Positions 55,867-63,955 of a DNA stretch of 64,000 nucleotides are shown piece after piece (the first letter of the stretch is position 1; each line of letters opens with the position of its first letter). The position numbers and the translations under genes are program-made. A model generated the notes under the pieces. The model saw nothing but the letters and a program-made list of their open reading frames with translations, was not told the DNA's origin and searched no databases. The stretch is from Brucella pituitosa (GTDB lineage Bacteria > Pseudomonadota > Alphaproteobacteria > Rhizobiales > Rhizobiaceae): NCBI RefSeq assembly GCF_003049685.1, contig NZ_PYSY02000001.1, forward strand, positions 496,001 through 560,000, given 5' to 3'.

Positions 55867-56548
55867 CCCCTATGTGGCGACACTATTCTGGTCGGCGGCT
55901 ACGATCCTTCTCTATCTTGCTGCAAAGCGCGTTTATCGCCGTTTTCCCATGTGGTGGCTGACGCCGCTTGCGATCACTCCACTGCTGCTGATGGCCTTGC
56001 TTATCGGCCTTAATGAAAACTACCGCGGCTATTTCAGTGCGACGCATTGGCTGGTCGCGCTCCTTGGCCCGGCAACGGTGGCCTTTGCCATTCCCATCTA
56101 TCAGCAACGCGCAACTATTCGTCGTTACTGGCCGGTTCTGCTGGTTGGTGTCGTGGTTGGCAGCTCTTCTGCGATGCTTTCGGCCTGGGGGCTTGCGCAT
56201 CTTCTTGGATTGAATGACGCTATAAGCCTCAGCCTGATGCCGCGCTCCATGAGTACACCTTTCGCCATGACGGTTTCCGGCGATATTGGCGGGACGCCTG
56301 ATTTGACAGCCATCTTCGTGGTGCTGACCGGTGTATTCGGTGCAGCGCTGGGTGAGGTGATGCTCAACTGGTTGCCGCTTCGCTCGGCTCTCGCGCGCGG
56401 CGCACTGTTCGGTATGGGCGCGCATGGGGCTGGTGTTGCCAAGGCCCATCAGATCGGCAGCGAGGAAGGCTCGATTGCAGGTCTCGTCATGGTTCTGGTC
56501 GGTTTGGTCAATGTTTTGGCTGCGCCGTTCATCGCCCAGCTTCTCTGA
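55853..56548 (+). CDS. LrgB/CidB-family membrane protein
   Basis: A 231-residue membrane protein with about seven segments. Diagnostic residues are PATVAFAIPIYQQR, LMPRSMSTPFAMTVS, GGTPDLTAIFVVLTG and GMGAHGAGVAKAHQIG. Partner of the CidA-like protein in the same operon. Confidence 0.9.
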   Translation: MPLSNPYVATLFWSAATILLYLAAKRVYRRFPMWWLTPLAITPLLLMALLIGLNENYRGYFSATHWLVALLGPATVAFAIPIYQQRATIRRYWPVLLVGVVVGSSSAMLSAWGLAHLLGLNDAISLSLMPRSMSTPFAMTVSGDIGGTPDLTAIFVVLTGVFGAALGEVMLNWLPLRSALARGALFGMGAHGAGVAKAHQIGSEEGSIAGLVMVLVGLVNVLAAPFIAQLL

Positions 56549-56550
56549 AG

Positions 56551-56602
56551 TGCTGATTTTTCAGCATATTTTGTTCAATATGCTTATAATATAAGCATAT
56601 TG
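56551..56602. repeat. Overlapping palindromes after the LrgB gene
   Basis: Three nested inverted repeats share arms: TGCTGA-TTTT-TCAGCA (56551-56566), AGCATATT-TTGTTC-AATATGCT (56563-56584), and a perfect 12-bp-arm palindrome CAATATGCTTAT-AAT-ATAAGCATATTG (56576-56602). The first, followed by TATTTTG, could terminate the operon. The rest may be an operator array. Confidence 0.6.
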
Positions 56603-56675
56603 TGTGCGTTTGTGTTTCTGCAACAATCTTAAGCATCGGCGTATTTGCATAACTGATATGCGTTATTGACCGTTG

Positions 56676-56705
56676 TTGAATAAAGAGGCTGCGGGTAATT
56701 ATTAG
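56676..56705 (+). promoter_or_regulatory. Candidate promoter of the CCUCCUCCC small RNA
   Basis: TTGAAT at 56676-56681 and TATTAG at 56700-56705 with an 18-nt spacer, placing transcription start at about 56711, the first base of hairpin 1. A second choice is TTGACC at 56666. Confidence 0.45.
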
Positions 56706-56710
56706 TCATC

Positions 56711-56816
56711 GGGTTCACTCCTCCTCCCAGAACCCGATGCGGGATACGGCACTCCTCCTCCCAGCCGTATTCAAGATCAGGCCGCGCATCCTCCTCCCGC
56801 GCGGCCTTTTTCTTTT
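56711..56816 (+). ncRNA. Small RNA with three CCUCCUCCC-loop hairpins (cuckoo/alpha-r14-like)
   Basis: Three consecutive hairpins each show the same loop. Hairpin 1: GGGTTC (56711-56716), loop ACTCCTCCTCCCA, GAACCC (56730-56735). Hairpin 2: ATACGGC (56744-56750), the identical loop, GCCGTAT (56764-56770). Hairpin 3: GGCCGCGC (56780-56787), loop ATCCTCCTCCC, GCGCGGCC (56799-56806), then TTTTTCTTTT as terminator. The loops are perfect anti-Shine-Dalgarno sequences, the mark of the alphaproteobacterial cuckoo RNAs (CcsR, alpha-r14/NfeR1), which bind ribosome sites of many mRNAs. No reading frame overlaps it. The remaining parts of the 424-bp gap hold nothing else supported. Confidence 0.87.
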
Positions 56817-56972
56817 CTGAACCTCCCCAAATGCTGAACTGTTAACAGTGCGTCGCCGCACAGCCCCATGGGCATTCGAGCCAATGTGAACTATCTCTCG
56901 GGTAACTTCACATTTGCGGTGATTGTCTCCGTCTGAGAGACTTGCCGCCACGAAACGCGGGAGATTGCAATC

Positions 56973-58523
56973 ATGACCAGTGGGATCCATCACCTCACGC
57001 TGATTACGCGCAAGGTTCAGGCCAATGTCGACTTCTATGCTGGCTTTCTCGGTCTGCGTATAGTCAAGCGGACAGGTGGATTTGAAGATGCGGAACAGCT
57101 GCACCTGTTCTATGGCGACCGTTCTGGAACGCCGGGGTCTTTGATCACTTTCCTCGTCTGGGAAGATGGTGCAAGGGGCCGTGTCGGTCATGGTCAGGTT
57201 AGCGAAATTGCCCTTGCGATCGACCGCACCTCGGTCGGCTTTTGGCTGGAGCGGGCATTGCGCTATCACGTGCAGTCTGAAGGTCCGGTACAGGAATTTG
57301 GCGAGCCGGTGCTTCGCTTGCGCGATCCGGATGGCGTTATCGTCAAGCTGGTCGGCAGCGATCTTGCAGCCAATGACGCATGGGTTTCAGGCGATATTCC
57401 TGCGGAACATGTTGTGCGCCGGATACGCTCGGCAACCATTTTGTCTGAGGCACCAGAACAGACAGTTGGCTTCATCGAACGCTATTTCGGTTTCCGCGCT
57501 CAGGCCAGGGAAGGCACGATTGATCGTCTGGTCTCTGATTCAGGCGATGTGATTGACGTTCGCGATGCAAGTGGCTTCTGGCCGGGTATTCCCGGAACAG
57601 GCATTGCTGACCACGTGGCGTTTCGTGCGGCTATAACGGATGATGTGACAAAGCTTGAGAAGGAGCTTTCAAAGCTTAACTCCAGTGAAGTCAACGTACA
57701 TGACCGTAAATACTTCACGTCGCTCTATGTCCGTGAGCCGGGCGGAACCCTGTTTGAATTTGCCACCGATGCTCCCGGCTTTACCCTGGATGAACCAGTG
57801 GAATCGCTGGGTCGGGTTCTGTTCGTGCCACCGGGCAACGAGCAGCAGGCGGATGCGATCCGATCCCGTATGCCGCAATTTGGCTTGCCGGGTGAGGAAA
57901 GGGTGATCTATCGCGATTTGCCTTTTGTGCATCGTATCCATCAGCCGGAAAACCCGGATGGCAGTACGCTTGTTCTGCTGCATGGCACCGGCGGCAATGA
58001 AAACGACCTCATGCCGCTTGCTCGTCTGGCTGCACCGCGCGCAACGCTTCTGGGTGTTCGGGGACGCAGCACGGAAGAAGGCATTCAGCGCTGGTTTCGC
58101 CGTTTCGATCTGAAACGGTTCGACCAGGAGGACATTCGGTCTGAGGCCGAGGCTTTCGAGGCTTTTGTCGAAGGTGCGATTGTTGCCTACGGTATTGATC
58201 CGGAACGGACTGCGTTCATTGGAAACTCCAACGGCGCCAATCTGCTTGCGGCCTTTATGCGGCTCCATCCACATGTCGTACGCAAAGCCGTGTTGTTGCG
58301 TGCAACGGACGTTCTGGAAGAGCAACCGGTTGCGGACCTTTCGGATGCTAAGATTCTGTTGCTCAACGGGATTGGCGATCCGTTTGGCGATGCATCCGGC
58401 AAACTGGAGCAAGCCTTGCGGGCTGATGGTGCAGAACTTGATGTTCTCTCCACCGAAGGTGGTCATGGACTGACAGATGAAGATGTTCGTCTGGCTGGTG
58501 AATGGCTGCAGCGCAAGCTCTGA
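56973..58523 (+). CDS. Fused VOC ring-cleaving dioxygenase and alpha/beta hydrolase
   Basis: A 516-residue fusion. Residues about 1-310 are a two-module VOC extradiol dioxygenase (MhqO-like): a metal His in SGIHHLTLI, a second His in IADHVAFRA and Glu in TLFEFATDAPGF. Residues about 320-516 are a carboxylesterase/phospholipase-type hydrolase (MhqD-like) with LLHGTGGNENDLMPLA, the nucleophile in FIGNSNGANL, Asp in NGIGDPFG and His in EGGHGLT. In Bacillus the two activities are separate genes in the hydroquinone-response regulon. The fused form may open a quinol ring and hydrolyse the product. Confidence 0.85.
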   Translation: MTSGIHHLTLITRKVQANVDFYAGFLGLRIVKRTGGFEDAEQLHLFYGDRSGTPGSLITFLVWEDGARGRVGHGQVSEIALAIDRTSVGFWLERALRYHVQSEGPVQEFGEPVLRLRDPDGVIVKLVGSDLAANDAWVSGDIPAEHVVRRIRSATILSEAPEQTVGFIERYFGFRAQAREGTIDRLVSDSGDVIDVRDASGFWPGIPGTGIADHVAFRAAITDDVTKLEKELSKLNSSEVNVHDRKYFTSLYVREPGGTLFEFATDAPGFTLDEPVESLGRVLFVPPGNEQQADAIRSRMPQFGLPGEERVIYRDLPFVHRIHQPENPDGSTLVLLHGTGGNENDLMPLARLAAPRATLLGVRGRSTEEGIQRWFRRFDLKRFDQEDIRSEAEAFEAFVEGAIVAYGIDPERTAFIGNSNGANLLAAFMRLHPHVVRKAVLLRATDVLEEQPVADLSDAKILLLNGIGDPFGDASGKLEQALRADGAELDVLSTEGGHGLTDEDVRLAGEWLQRKL

Positions 58524-58544
58524 CCTCTGTATGTTAAACCCCAA

Positions 58545-58576
58545 AAAAGGCCGCCGGAGAAATCCGGCGGCCTTTT
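58545..58576. terminator. Bidirectional terminator between the two dioxygenase genes
   Basis: AAAAGGCCGCCGGA, loop GAAA, TCCGGCGGCCTTTT; it sits between convergent stops at 58523 and 58580. Confidence 0.93.
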
Positions 58577-58579
58577 GTA

Positions 58580-59545
58580 TTAATCAAGTGGCTTCAAGCC
58601 CTTTTCAATTGCCTGGCGCTTTCCTTCAAGGAAGGGTGGTAGCGACAGGTTCTCTCCGAGACTTTCCAGCGGTTCATCAACTGCAAAGCCGGGACCATCA
58701 GTTGCAATTTCAAACAGCACACCATTGGGTTCACGGAAGTAGAGCGAGCGGAAGTAATAGCGCTCGACTTCACCGCTGGATGGGATGCGGAAAGCCCGGA
58801 GGCGATCCACCCATTCCTGCATGGTTTCCTGATCCGGTGTGCGGAATGCAACATGGTGCACGGCACCTGCGCCCTGACCGGCTGGTGATAGATTGGGCTG
58901 CACGGCGATATGCAGTTCTGCGCCGGCACCACCTGAGCCCATTTCAAACACGTGGACATGGCCTTCGCCATCGGGCGAAGCATAGTCACCGGCTTCACGC
59001 ATGTTCATTACCTTTTCCAGCACGATTTTTGTCGGTGCCAGATCGGGAACGCTTAGCGTAATGGGACCAAGGCCGCGTATCTGCCGCTCAGCAGGAACCG
59101 GACTTTTCTCCCAGCTATGTGCTGCACCGGTGCCTCCATCATCGGTCAAACGCAGGCGCTGACCTTCCGGATCCTCAAAATCGAGCACTGCGCGACCAGC
59201 AACTTCGAATATATCGCCGGTTTCGATGCCCTTTTCATTGAGGTGGTTGCGCCACCAGTCGAGGCTTTCAACGCCGTTTACGCGCAATCCGGTACGGGAA
59301 ACGCTATGCGTGCCACGCCGTTCACGCTGTACGGGCCAGTCGAAGAACGTGATGTCGGTTCCTGGAGATGCCAGTCCATCGGCGTAAAACAGATGGTAGG
59401 CGCTGGTATCGTCCTGATTGACCGTCTTCTTGACGAGGCGAAGACCAAGCGTGTCTGTATAGAAGCGCCTGTTGCCAGGTGCATCTGCGGTGATGGCTGT
59501 CAGATGATGCAGCCCTGTGAGTTGTGGGGTAAGGTCTGAAGTCAT
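58580..59545 (-). CDS. VOC ring-cleaving dioxygenase (MhqO-like)
   Basis: A 321-residue two-module extradiol-type dioxygenase. Metal ligands are in [19 protein letters not shown] and [13 protein letters not shown]. It is a clear paralogue of the N-terminal part of the facing fusion gene. Start at ATG 59545 with AGGAGG upstream. Probable role: opening hydroquinone or catechol-type rings during quinone detoxification. Confidence 0.88.
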   Translation of the reverse strand: MTSDLTPQLTGLHHLTAITADAPGNRRFYTDTLGLRLVKKTVNQDDTSAYHLFYADGLASPGTDITFFDWPVQRERRGTHSVSRTGLRVNGVESLDWWRNHLNEKGIETGDIFEVAGRAVLDFEDPEGQRLRLTDDGGTGAAHSWEKSPVPAERQIRGLGPITLSVPDLAPTKIVLEKVMNMREAGDYASPDGEGHVHVFEMGSGGAGAELHIAVQPNLSPAGQGAGAVHHVAFRTPDQETMQEWVDRLRAFRIPSSGEVERYYFRSLYFREPNGVLFEIATDGPGFAVDEPLESLGENLSLPPFLEGKRQAIEKGLKPLD

Positions 59546-59590
59546 TTTGTGTCCTCCTGCGCATAAATGAAATTGTTTGCACTGTTGGTT

Positions 59591-59649
59591 CCAATATTGG
59601 GCGCAAGAGGCGTGCGGGAAAGTGTTGGTTACGGAAACAGTGTGTAACC
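59591..59649 (-). promoter_or_regulatory. Palindromes upstream of the MhqO-like gene
   Basis: A perfect 10-bp palindrome CCAATATTGG (59591-59600) and GGTTAC-N11-GTAACC (59627-59649) lie 46-104 bp upstream of the start. They are candidate operators, for example for a MarR- or LysR-type regulator not in the window. Confidence 0.4.
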
Positions 59650-59791
59650 GAGAAGCCGCAGCAACAGCATCTTTCCACAGGCCCTGACAATTAGGACTTG
59701 GCTTATCCTCTCAGGTAAAGAATATATTAACTGCACGCCTCGCCTTGGATTGGCGTTATCTGGGTTTGGATTTTGTCAGGAGAGTTGGGTT

Positions 59792-61033
59792 TTGCGGAGC
59801 ATCATTCGTCGTACTGCCCCGGCATTGCTTGTCTGTCTGACCCTGATCGCGGGCTGTGCCAGCCGTCCTGACGGCGTCCTTATTCCAGTTGCGGAAAGTG
59901 TGCCGGGCGCATCGAAGGTCGATCTTATGGTGGCGACGACCCGTGCACCGTCCGGTAATCCCGGAACGCTGTTTTCCGGTGAACGTGATCAGGAAATTAG
60001 CCTGACGGAGATTATGGTTTCCATCCCGCCAGAAAAGAACCGCAAGGTTGGTGAGGTTCAGTGGCCTAAAAAGCTGCCAGCCAATCCGCTGAAGGATTTC
60101 ACGACCGTTGAAGTAAAAGCGATCAACACGGAAACCGGCGCGCGACAATGGCTTGATCATAGCCTGCCGAAATCCCGTCGGGTCATGGTTTTTGTTCACG
60201 GCTTCAATAATACTTATGAGGACTCGGTCTATCGCTTTGCGCAGATCGTGCACGATTCTGGCGCTGAAGTAGCGCCCGTCATTTTCACATGGCCGTCGCG
60301 CGGTAGCGTGTTCGATTATAATTACGACAAGGAAAGCACGAATTATTCGCGCGATGCGCTGGAAACGACCCTGCGCAAAATCGCCGAAGATCCGCGTGTG
60401 AAAGACATCACCGTCATGGCCCACTCCATGGGCAGCTGGCTGACGGTTGAGGCGCTGCGTCAGATGGCGATCCGCGATAAGCGTGTCAATCCGAAGATTT
60501 CCGACGTCATTCTTGCGTCGCCTGATCTTGATGTGGATGTATTCAATAAGCAGTTCAGCGCCATGGGTAAGGACCACCCACGGTTCACGCTTTTCACGTC
60601 ACGCGATGACCGTGCACTGCGCGCTTCACGCTTCATCTCCGGCAATGTTGACCGACTTGGGCAGATTGATCCTTCGGTTGAGCCGTACAGGTCACAGCTT
60701 GAAAAGGCTGGCATAACTGTTATCGATCTGACCCAGCTTAAAGCCGGTGACAGGCTCAATCACGGCAAGTTTGCATCAAGTCCTGAGGTTGTTCAGCTGA
60801 TCGGTCAACGTCTCGTAACAGGCCAGACTATCACCGATTCTGATATCGGGTTGGGCGAACGGCTGGGTGCTGTTGCACTTGGTACTGCGCAAGGCGTGGG
60901 CAGTGCCGCCTCGCTCGTCGTGAGTGCGCCGATTGCAGTCTTTGATCCGAATACGCGCCGAACCTATGATGAGCAGATTGATAGGTTTGGTAGAACGGTT
61001 AGCAATACGGTGAGCGGTACAGTCGGAAACTGA
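59792..61033 (+). CDS. Alpha/beta hydrolase (DUF900-type) lipoprotein
   Basis: A 413-residue protein with a lipoprotein signal: the hydrophobic stretch ALLVCLTLIAGC with the lipobox cysteine, then SRPDG. The hydrolase core has VMVFVHGFNNTYEDS and the nucleophile in VMAHSMGSWL; the Asp/His of the triad should be in LASPDLDVDVF and later residues. The start is TTG 59792 with GGAGAG upstream. Probably anchored in the periplasm; substrate unknown. Confidence 0.83.
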   Translation: MRSIIRRTAPALLVCLTLIAGCASRPDGVLIPVAESVPGASKVDLMVATTRAPSGNPGTLFSGERDQEISLTEIMVSIPPEKNRKVGEVQWPKKLPANPLKDFTTVEVKAINTETGARQWLDHSLPKSRRVMVFVHGFNNTYEDSVYRFAQIVHDSGAEVAPVIFTWPSRGSVFDYNYDKESTNYSRDALETTLRKIAEDPRVKDITVMAHSMGSWLTVEALRQMAIRDKRVNPKISDVILASPDLDVDVFNKQFSAMGKDHPRFTLFTSRDDRALRASRFISGNVDRLGQIDPSVEPYRSQLEKAGITVIDLTQLKAGDRLNHGKFASSPEVVQLIGQRLVTGQTITDSDIGLGERLGAVALGTAQGVGSAASLVVSAPIAVFDPNTRRTYDEQIDRFGRTVSNTVSGTVGN

Positions 61034-61140
61034 GGTTTTTCGCTCTTCTCGGATATTCACTAACAAAAGTGCTGTTGTCATATTTGAGGGCGCGCTATAG
61101 GACTGGCGACTAAAATCCGGTTGCTGGCAGGGAGATCCTC

Positions 61141-62010
61141 ATGCAGATCATCCATACGATTGAAGATTTGCGGCAGGCGCTTGGCGCCGCACGCAAGAGC
61201 GGTAAAACCATCGGTCTCGTGCCGACGATGGGCTATCTTCACAAAGGGCATCTCGAACTTGTTCGCCGTTCACGTGCGGAAAATGACGTCACGGTCGTTT
61301 CGATTTTCGTCAATCCGCTGCAATTCGGCGCCAATGAAGATCTCGACAAGTATCCGCGTGATCTCGAACGTGACGCAAATCTGCTGCGCCATGCAAATGT
61401 GGATTTCCTTTTTGCACCTGCGGTGTCGGATATGTATCCGCGCCCGATGCAGACCGTGGTGGACGTGCCGACACTTGGCAACCAGATGGAAGGTGAGGCG
61501 CGCCCCGGCCATTTTGCAGGCGTCGCAACAGTTGTCAGCAAGCTTTTCAACATTGTCGGCTCTGACGCTGCTTATTTTGGCGAGAAGGATTTTCAGCAAC
61601 TCGTCATCATTCGCCACATGGTCGAGGATATGGCGATCCCTGTGCGTGTGGTTGGTGTTGAAACCGTGCGTGAAGATGATGGGCTCGCCTGTTCGTCACG
61701 CAACGTCTATCTGACATCCGAGCAACGCGCGGCTGCGATCATCGTGCCAAAGGCACTGGACGAAGCTGAGCGACTTTATCGTTCCGGCATCGACGATCCG
61801 GAAGCATTTGAGGCTGCAATCCGTGTGTTCATTGAAACGGAATCGCTGGCGACACCGGAAGTCATCGCATTACGCGATCCTGAAACGCTGGAGCGTCTGA
61901 CCTCGGTACAGGGCAGGCCGGTCCTGGTGGCGCTTTTTGTGCGGCTCGGTTCAACGCGCCTTCTTGATAATCGGGTGATAGCGCTTAAAGCGCAGGAAAA
62001 GGCGGCCTGA
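61141..62010 (+). CDS. panC: Pantothenate synthetase
   Basis: A 289-residue enzyme joining pantoate and beta-alanine. Signatures are [18 protein letters not shown] (nucleotide-binding HxGH), [21 protein letters not shown] and [13 protein letters not shown] 61141 has GGGAG upstream. One base separates its stop from the panB start. Confidence 0.97.
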   Translation: MQIIHTIEDLRQALGAARKSGKTIGLVPTMGYLHKGHLELVRRSRAENDVTVVSIFVNPLQFGANEDLDKYPRDLERDANLLRHANVDFLFAPAVSDMYPRPMQTVVDVPTLGNQMEGEARPGHFAGVATVVSKLFNIVGSDAAYFGEKDFQQLVIIRHMVEDMAIPVRVVGVETVREDDGLACSSRNVYLTSEQRAAAIIVPKALDEAERLYRSGIDDPEAFEAAIRVFIETESLATPEVIALRDPETLERLTSVQGRPVLVALFVRLGSTRLLDNRVIALKAQEKAA

Positions 62011-62011
62011 A

Positions 62012-62833
62012 ATGAGCGCGACTGTTAAAAAGAAGCGCCTTTCGCCAAAGGCGATTGAAGCGATGAAGGGTGAGCGCCCGATTGTCAGCCTCACGGCCTA
62101 CACGACGCCAATTGCGCGCCTGCTCGATCCACATTGCGATTTGCTTCTGGTGGGCGACTCGCTTGGCATGGTGCTTTACGGAATGGATTCGACCCTTGGC
62201 GTTACGCTCGACATGATGATTGCGCATGGGCAGGCGGTTATGCGTGGCGTCGAGCATGCTTGTGTAATTGTCGATATGCCATTTGGTTCTTATCAGGAAT
62301 CGAAAGAACAAGCGTTCCACAACGCAGCGCGCATCATGCAGGAAACAGGCTGCGACGGCGTGAAGCTTGAGGGTGGCGAGGAAATGGCCGAGACGGTTGA
62401 ATTCCTCGTCAAACGTGGCATTCCGGTCTTCGGCCATGTCGGGCTGATGCCACAACAGGTCAATACGGTCGGCGGCTTTCGCTCGCTGGGCCGCGATGAT
62501 GAGGAAGCCAATCAAATTCGCCGCGATGCACAGGCAATTGCCGATGCAGGTGCTTTTGCGCTGGTAATAGAAGGCACTTTCGAGCCATTGGCTCGTGAGC
62601 TCACTAAGACGCTGACAATTCCAACAATTGGTATTGGTGCGTCATCCGCCTGCGATGGCCAAATCCTTGTATCAGATGATATGCTGGGACTGTTTCAGGA
62701 TTTTACACCGCGTTTCGTCAAGCGCTTTGCCGAGCTTGCTCCGCAGGTTTCTGAAGCCGCAAAATCCTATGCGGAAGAAGTGCGCGCGCGGTCTTTTCCG
62801 GGGCCTGAACATGTGTTTGGCGTTAAGAAATAG
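62012..62833 (+). CDS. panB: 3-methyl-2-oxobutanoate hydroxymethyltransferase
   Basis: A 273-residue enzyme making ketopantoate. Signatures are [41 protein letters not shown] and [18 protein letters not shown], with the Mg-binding Asp in VGDSLG. Forms the pantothenate operon with panC. Confidence 0.97.
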   Translation: MSATVKKKRLSPKAIEAMKGERPIVSLTAYTTPIARLLDPHCDLLLVGDSLGMVLYGMDSTLGVTLDMMIAHGQAVMRGVEHACVIVDMPFGSYQESKEQAFHNAARIMQETGCDGVKLEGGEEMAETVEFLVKRGIPVFGHVGLMPQQVNTVGGFRSLGRDDEEANQIRRDAQAIADAGAFALVIEGTFEPLARELTKTLTIPTIGIGASSACDGQILVSDDMLGLFQDFTPRFVKRFAELAPQVSEAAKSYAEEVRARSFPGPEHVFGVKK

Positions 62834-62839
62834 CTGAGC

Positions 62840-63436
62840 CTAAGATCTGACTGCTTTCAAAAACAGATCCTGCACGCCGCGAACCATTTCATCGCGTTCT
62901 GCGATGTTTGAGCGGATGATGAAGTCGTCGACCGCGCCATGCAATGCATGGAAGAGAAGCGTTGCCAGCAAGCGTGTGTTATCGATTTTCCAGATTCCCG
63001 CAGCTTGACCATCTCTCAGAAGTTTTTCAAGTCGAAGGACGGCCGGGTTTTCCTGCTTCACATGCCGCATGGGTGGGTGAAAATCATAAAAAACCAGATC
63101 ATGCACGCGGTAATTATCGAGATAGCCTGCGACCCCGGTCGCGGCCCAGGCCGAAAGACGCCCGTTCCAGTCACCCATCGGTACTGCGTCCAATTCCCTG
63201 TCGAGGTCTTCGCAATAGGATGTAACAAACCGCTCACGCAGAGCGGTCAGAATATCATCCTTGCTGCGAAAATGCAGATAGAATGTGCCCTTGGCAACAT
63301 CGGCTTTGCGTACGATCTCATCGACGCTTGTTGCCGCAAAGCCTTTTTCCAGAAAGATCGTTTCAGCAGCCGCCATCAGCTCGCTACGGCGTATCTCGGC
63401 CGGTTTCGTGCGGGGCTTGGGCTTGGCTGCTGGCAA
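62840..63436 (-). CDS. TetR-family regulator
   Basis: A 198-residue regulator with a basic N-terminus (KPKPRTKPAEIRRSEL), an HTH at about residues 14-60 (TSVDEIVRKADVAKGTFYLH, then FRSKDDIL) and a helical ligand domain. The start is TTG 63436 with GGAG 7 nt upstream, 2 bp after the stop of the preceding gene, so the two are co-transcribed. Confidence 0.88.
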   Translation of the reverse strand: MPAAKPKPRTKPAEIRRSELMAAAETIFLEKGFAATSVDEIVRKADVAKGTFYLHFRSKDDILTALRERFVTSYCEDLDRELDAVPMGDWNGRLSAWAATGVAGYLDNYRVHDLVFYDFHPPMRHVKQENPAVLRLEKLLRDGQAAGIWKIDNTRLLATLLFHALHGAVDDFIIRSNIAERDEMVRGVQDLFLKAVRS

Positions 63437-63438
63437 AT

Positions 63439-63867
63439 CTATGTCTCCAGTTTTGCGCGGATCGCTACTCTGTCAAAGGCAAGCTGATTGGGACGCACAA
63501 CTCTGTCTTCGAGCCAGTGCAGTGCTGCATCCACATTAGAAAATGTTCCTGCTGGCACGCGAAACAGCTTTTCCGCATCCATACGACTTAATTCCTCATA
63601 CACGGATTCTGGTACGATGCTAATCATCGCCATAACCTGATTGCGGATACGTTCGGCATTTTGCTGAAACCATTGTTTGATTTCGCGTGGAGCGCCATCT
63701 GGATGAACGAGTGCTGCCTCGTCAACAAAGCGACGAATGGCAATGAACGGCTTTCCTTCATCCAGCCATGCGTTCCAGCTGTCGAAAAATGCACGCACGT
63801 CTTCAATCGTAGAGGGGCCTTTGGCAATGGTAACGATGTAAGGCCATTGTTCTGTATCGTGAAACAT
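63439..63867 (-). CDS. Conserved protein of unknown function upstream of the TetR gene
   Basis: A 142-residue soluble protein, starting MFHDTEQWPYIVTIAKGPST and containing FFDSWNAWLDEGKPFIAIRR and ALHWLEDRV. The layout (short beta-alpha units, a conserved Trp-rich helix) recalls SpoIIAA/STAS-like or DUF-type small proteins, but I cannot name a family. It is the first gene of a two-gene unit with the TetR regulator. Confidence 0.78.
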   Translation of the reverse strand: MFHDTEQWPYIVTIAKGPSTIEDVRAFFDSWNAWLDEGKPFIAIRRFVDEAALVHPDGAPREIKQWFQQNAERIRNQVMAMISIVPESVYEELSRMDAEKLFRVPAGTFSNVDAALHWLEDRVVRPNQLAFDRVAIRAKLET

Positions 63868-63893
63868 AGGATCTCGCTTCTGCCGCAGCAGTC

Positions 63894-63943
63894 TTGGAGC
63901 GCATCCCGAAAAGTGTGAAACGGTTTTCGGAGAAGATGCGCGT
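63894..63943. repeat. Bru-RS/RIME-like repeat, module A (first of a tandem pair)
   Basis: GGAGCGCATCCCGAAAAGTG and TGAAACGGTTTTCGGAGAAG, ending GATGCGCG. It lies upstream of the 142-residue protein gene. Confidence 0.9.
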
Positions 63944-63955
63944 TAACATTGGACC

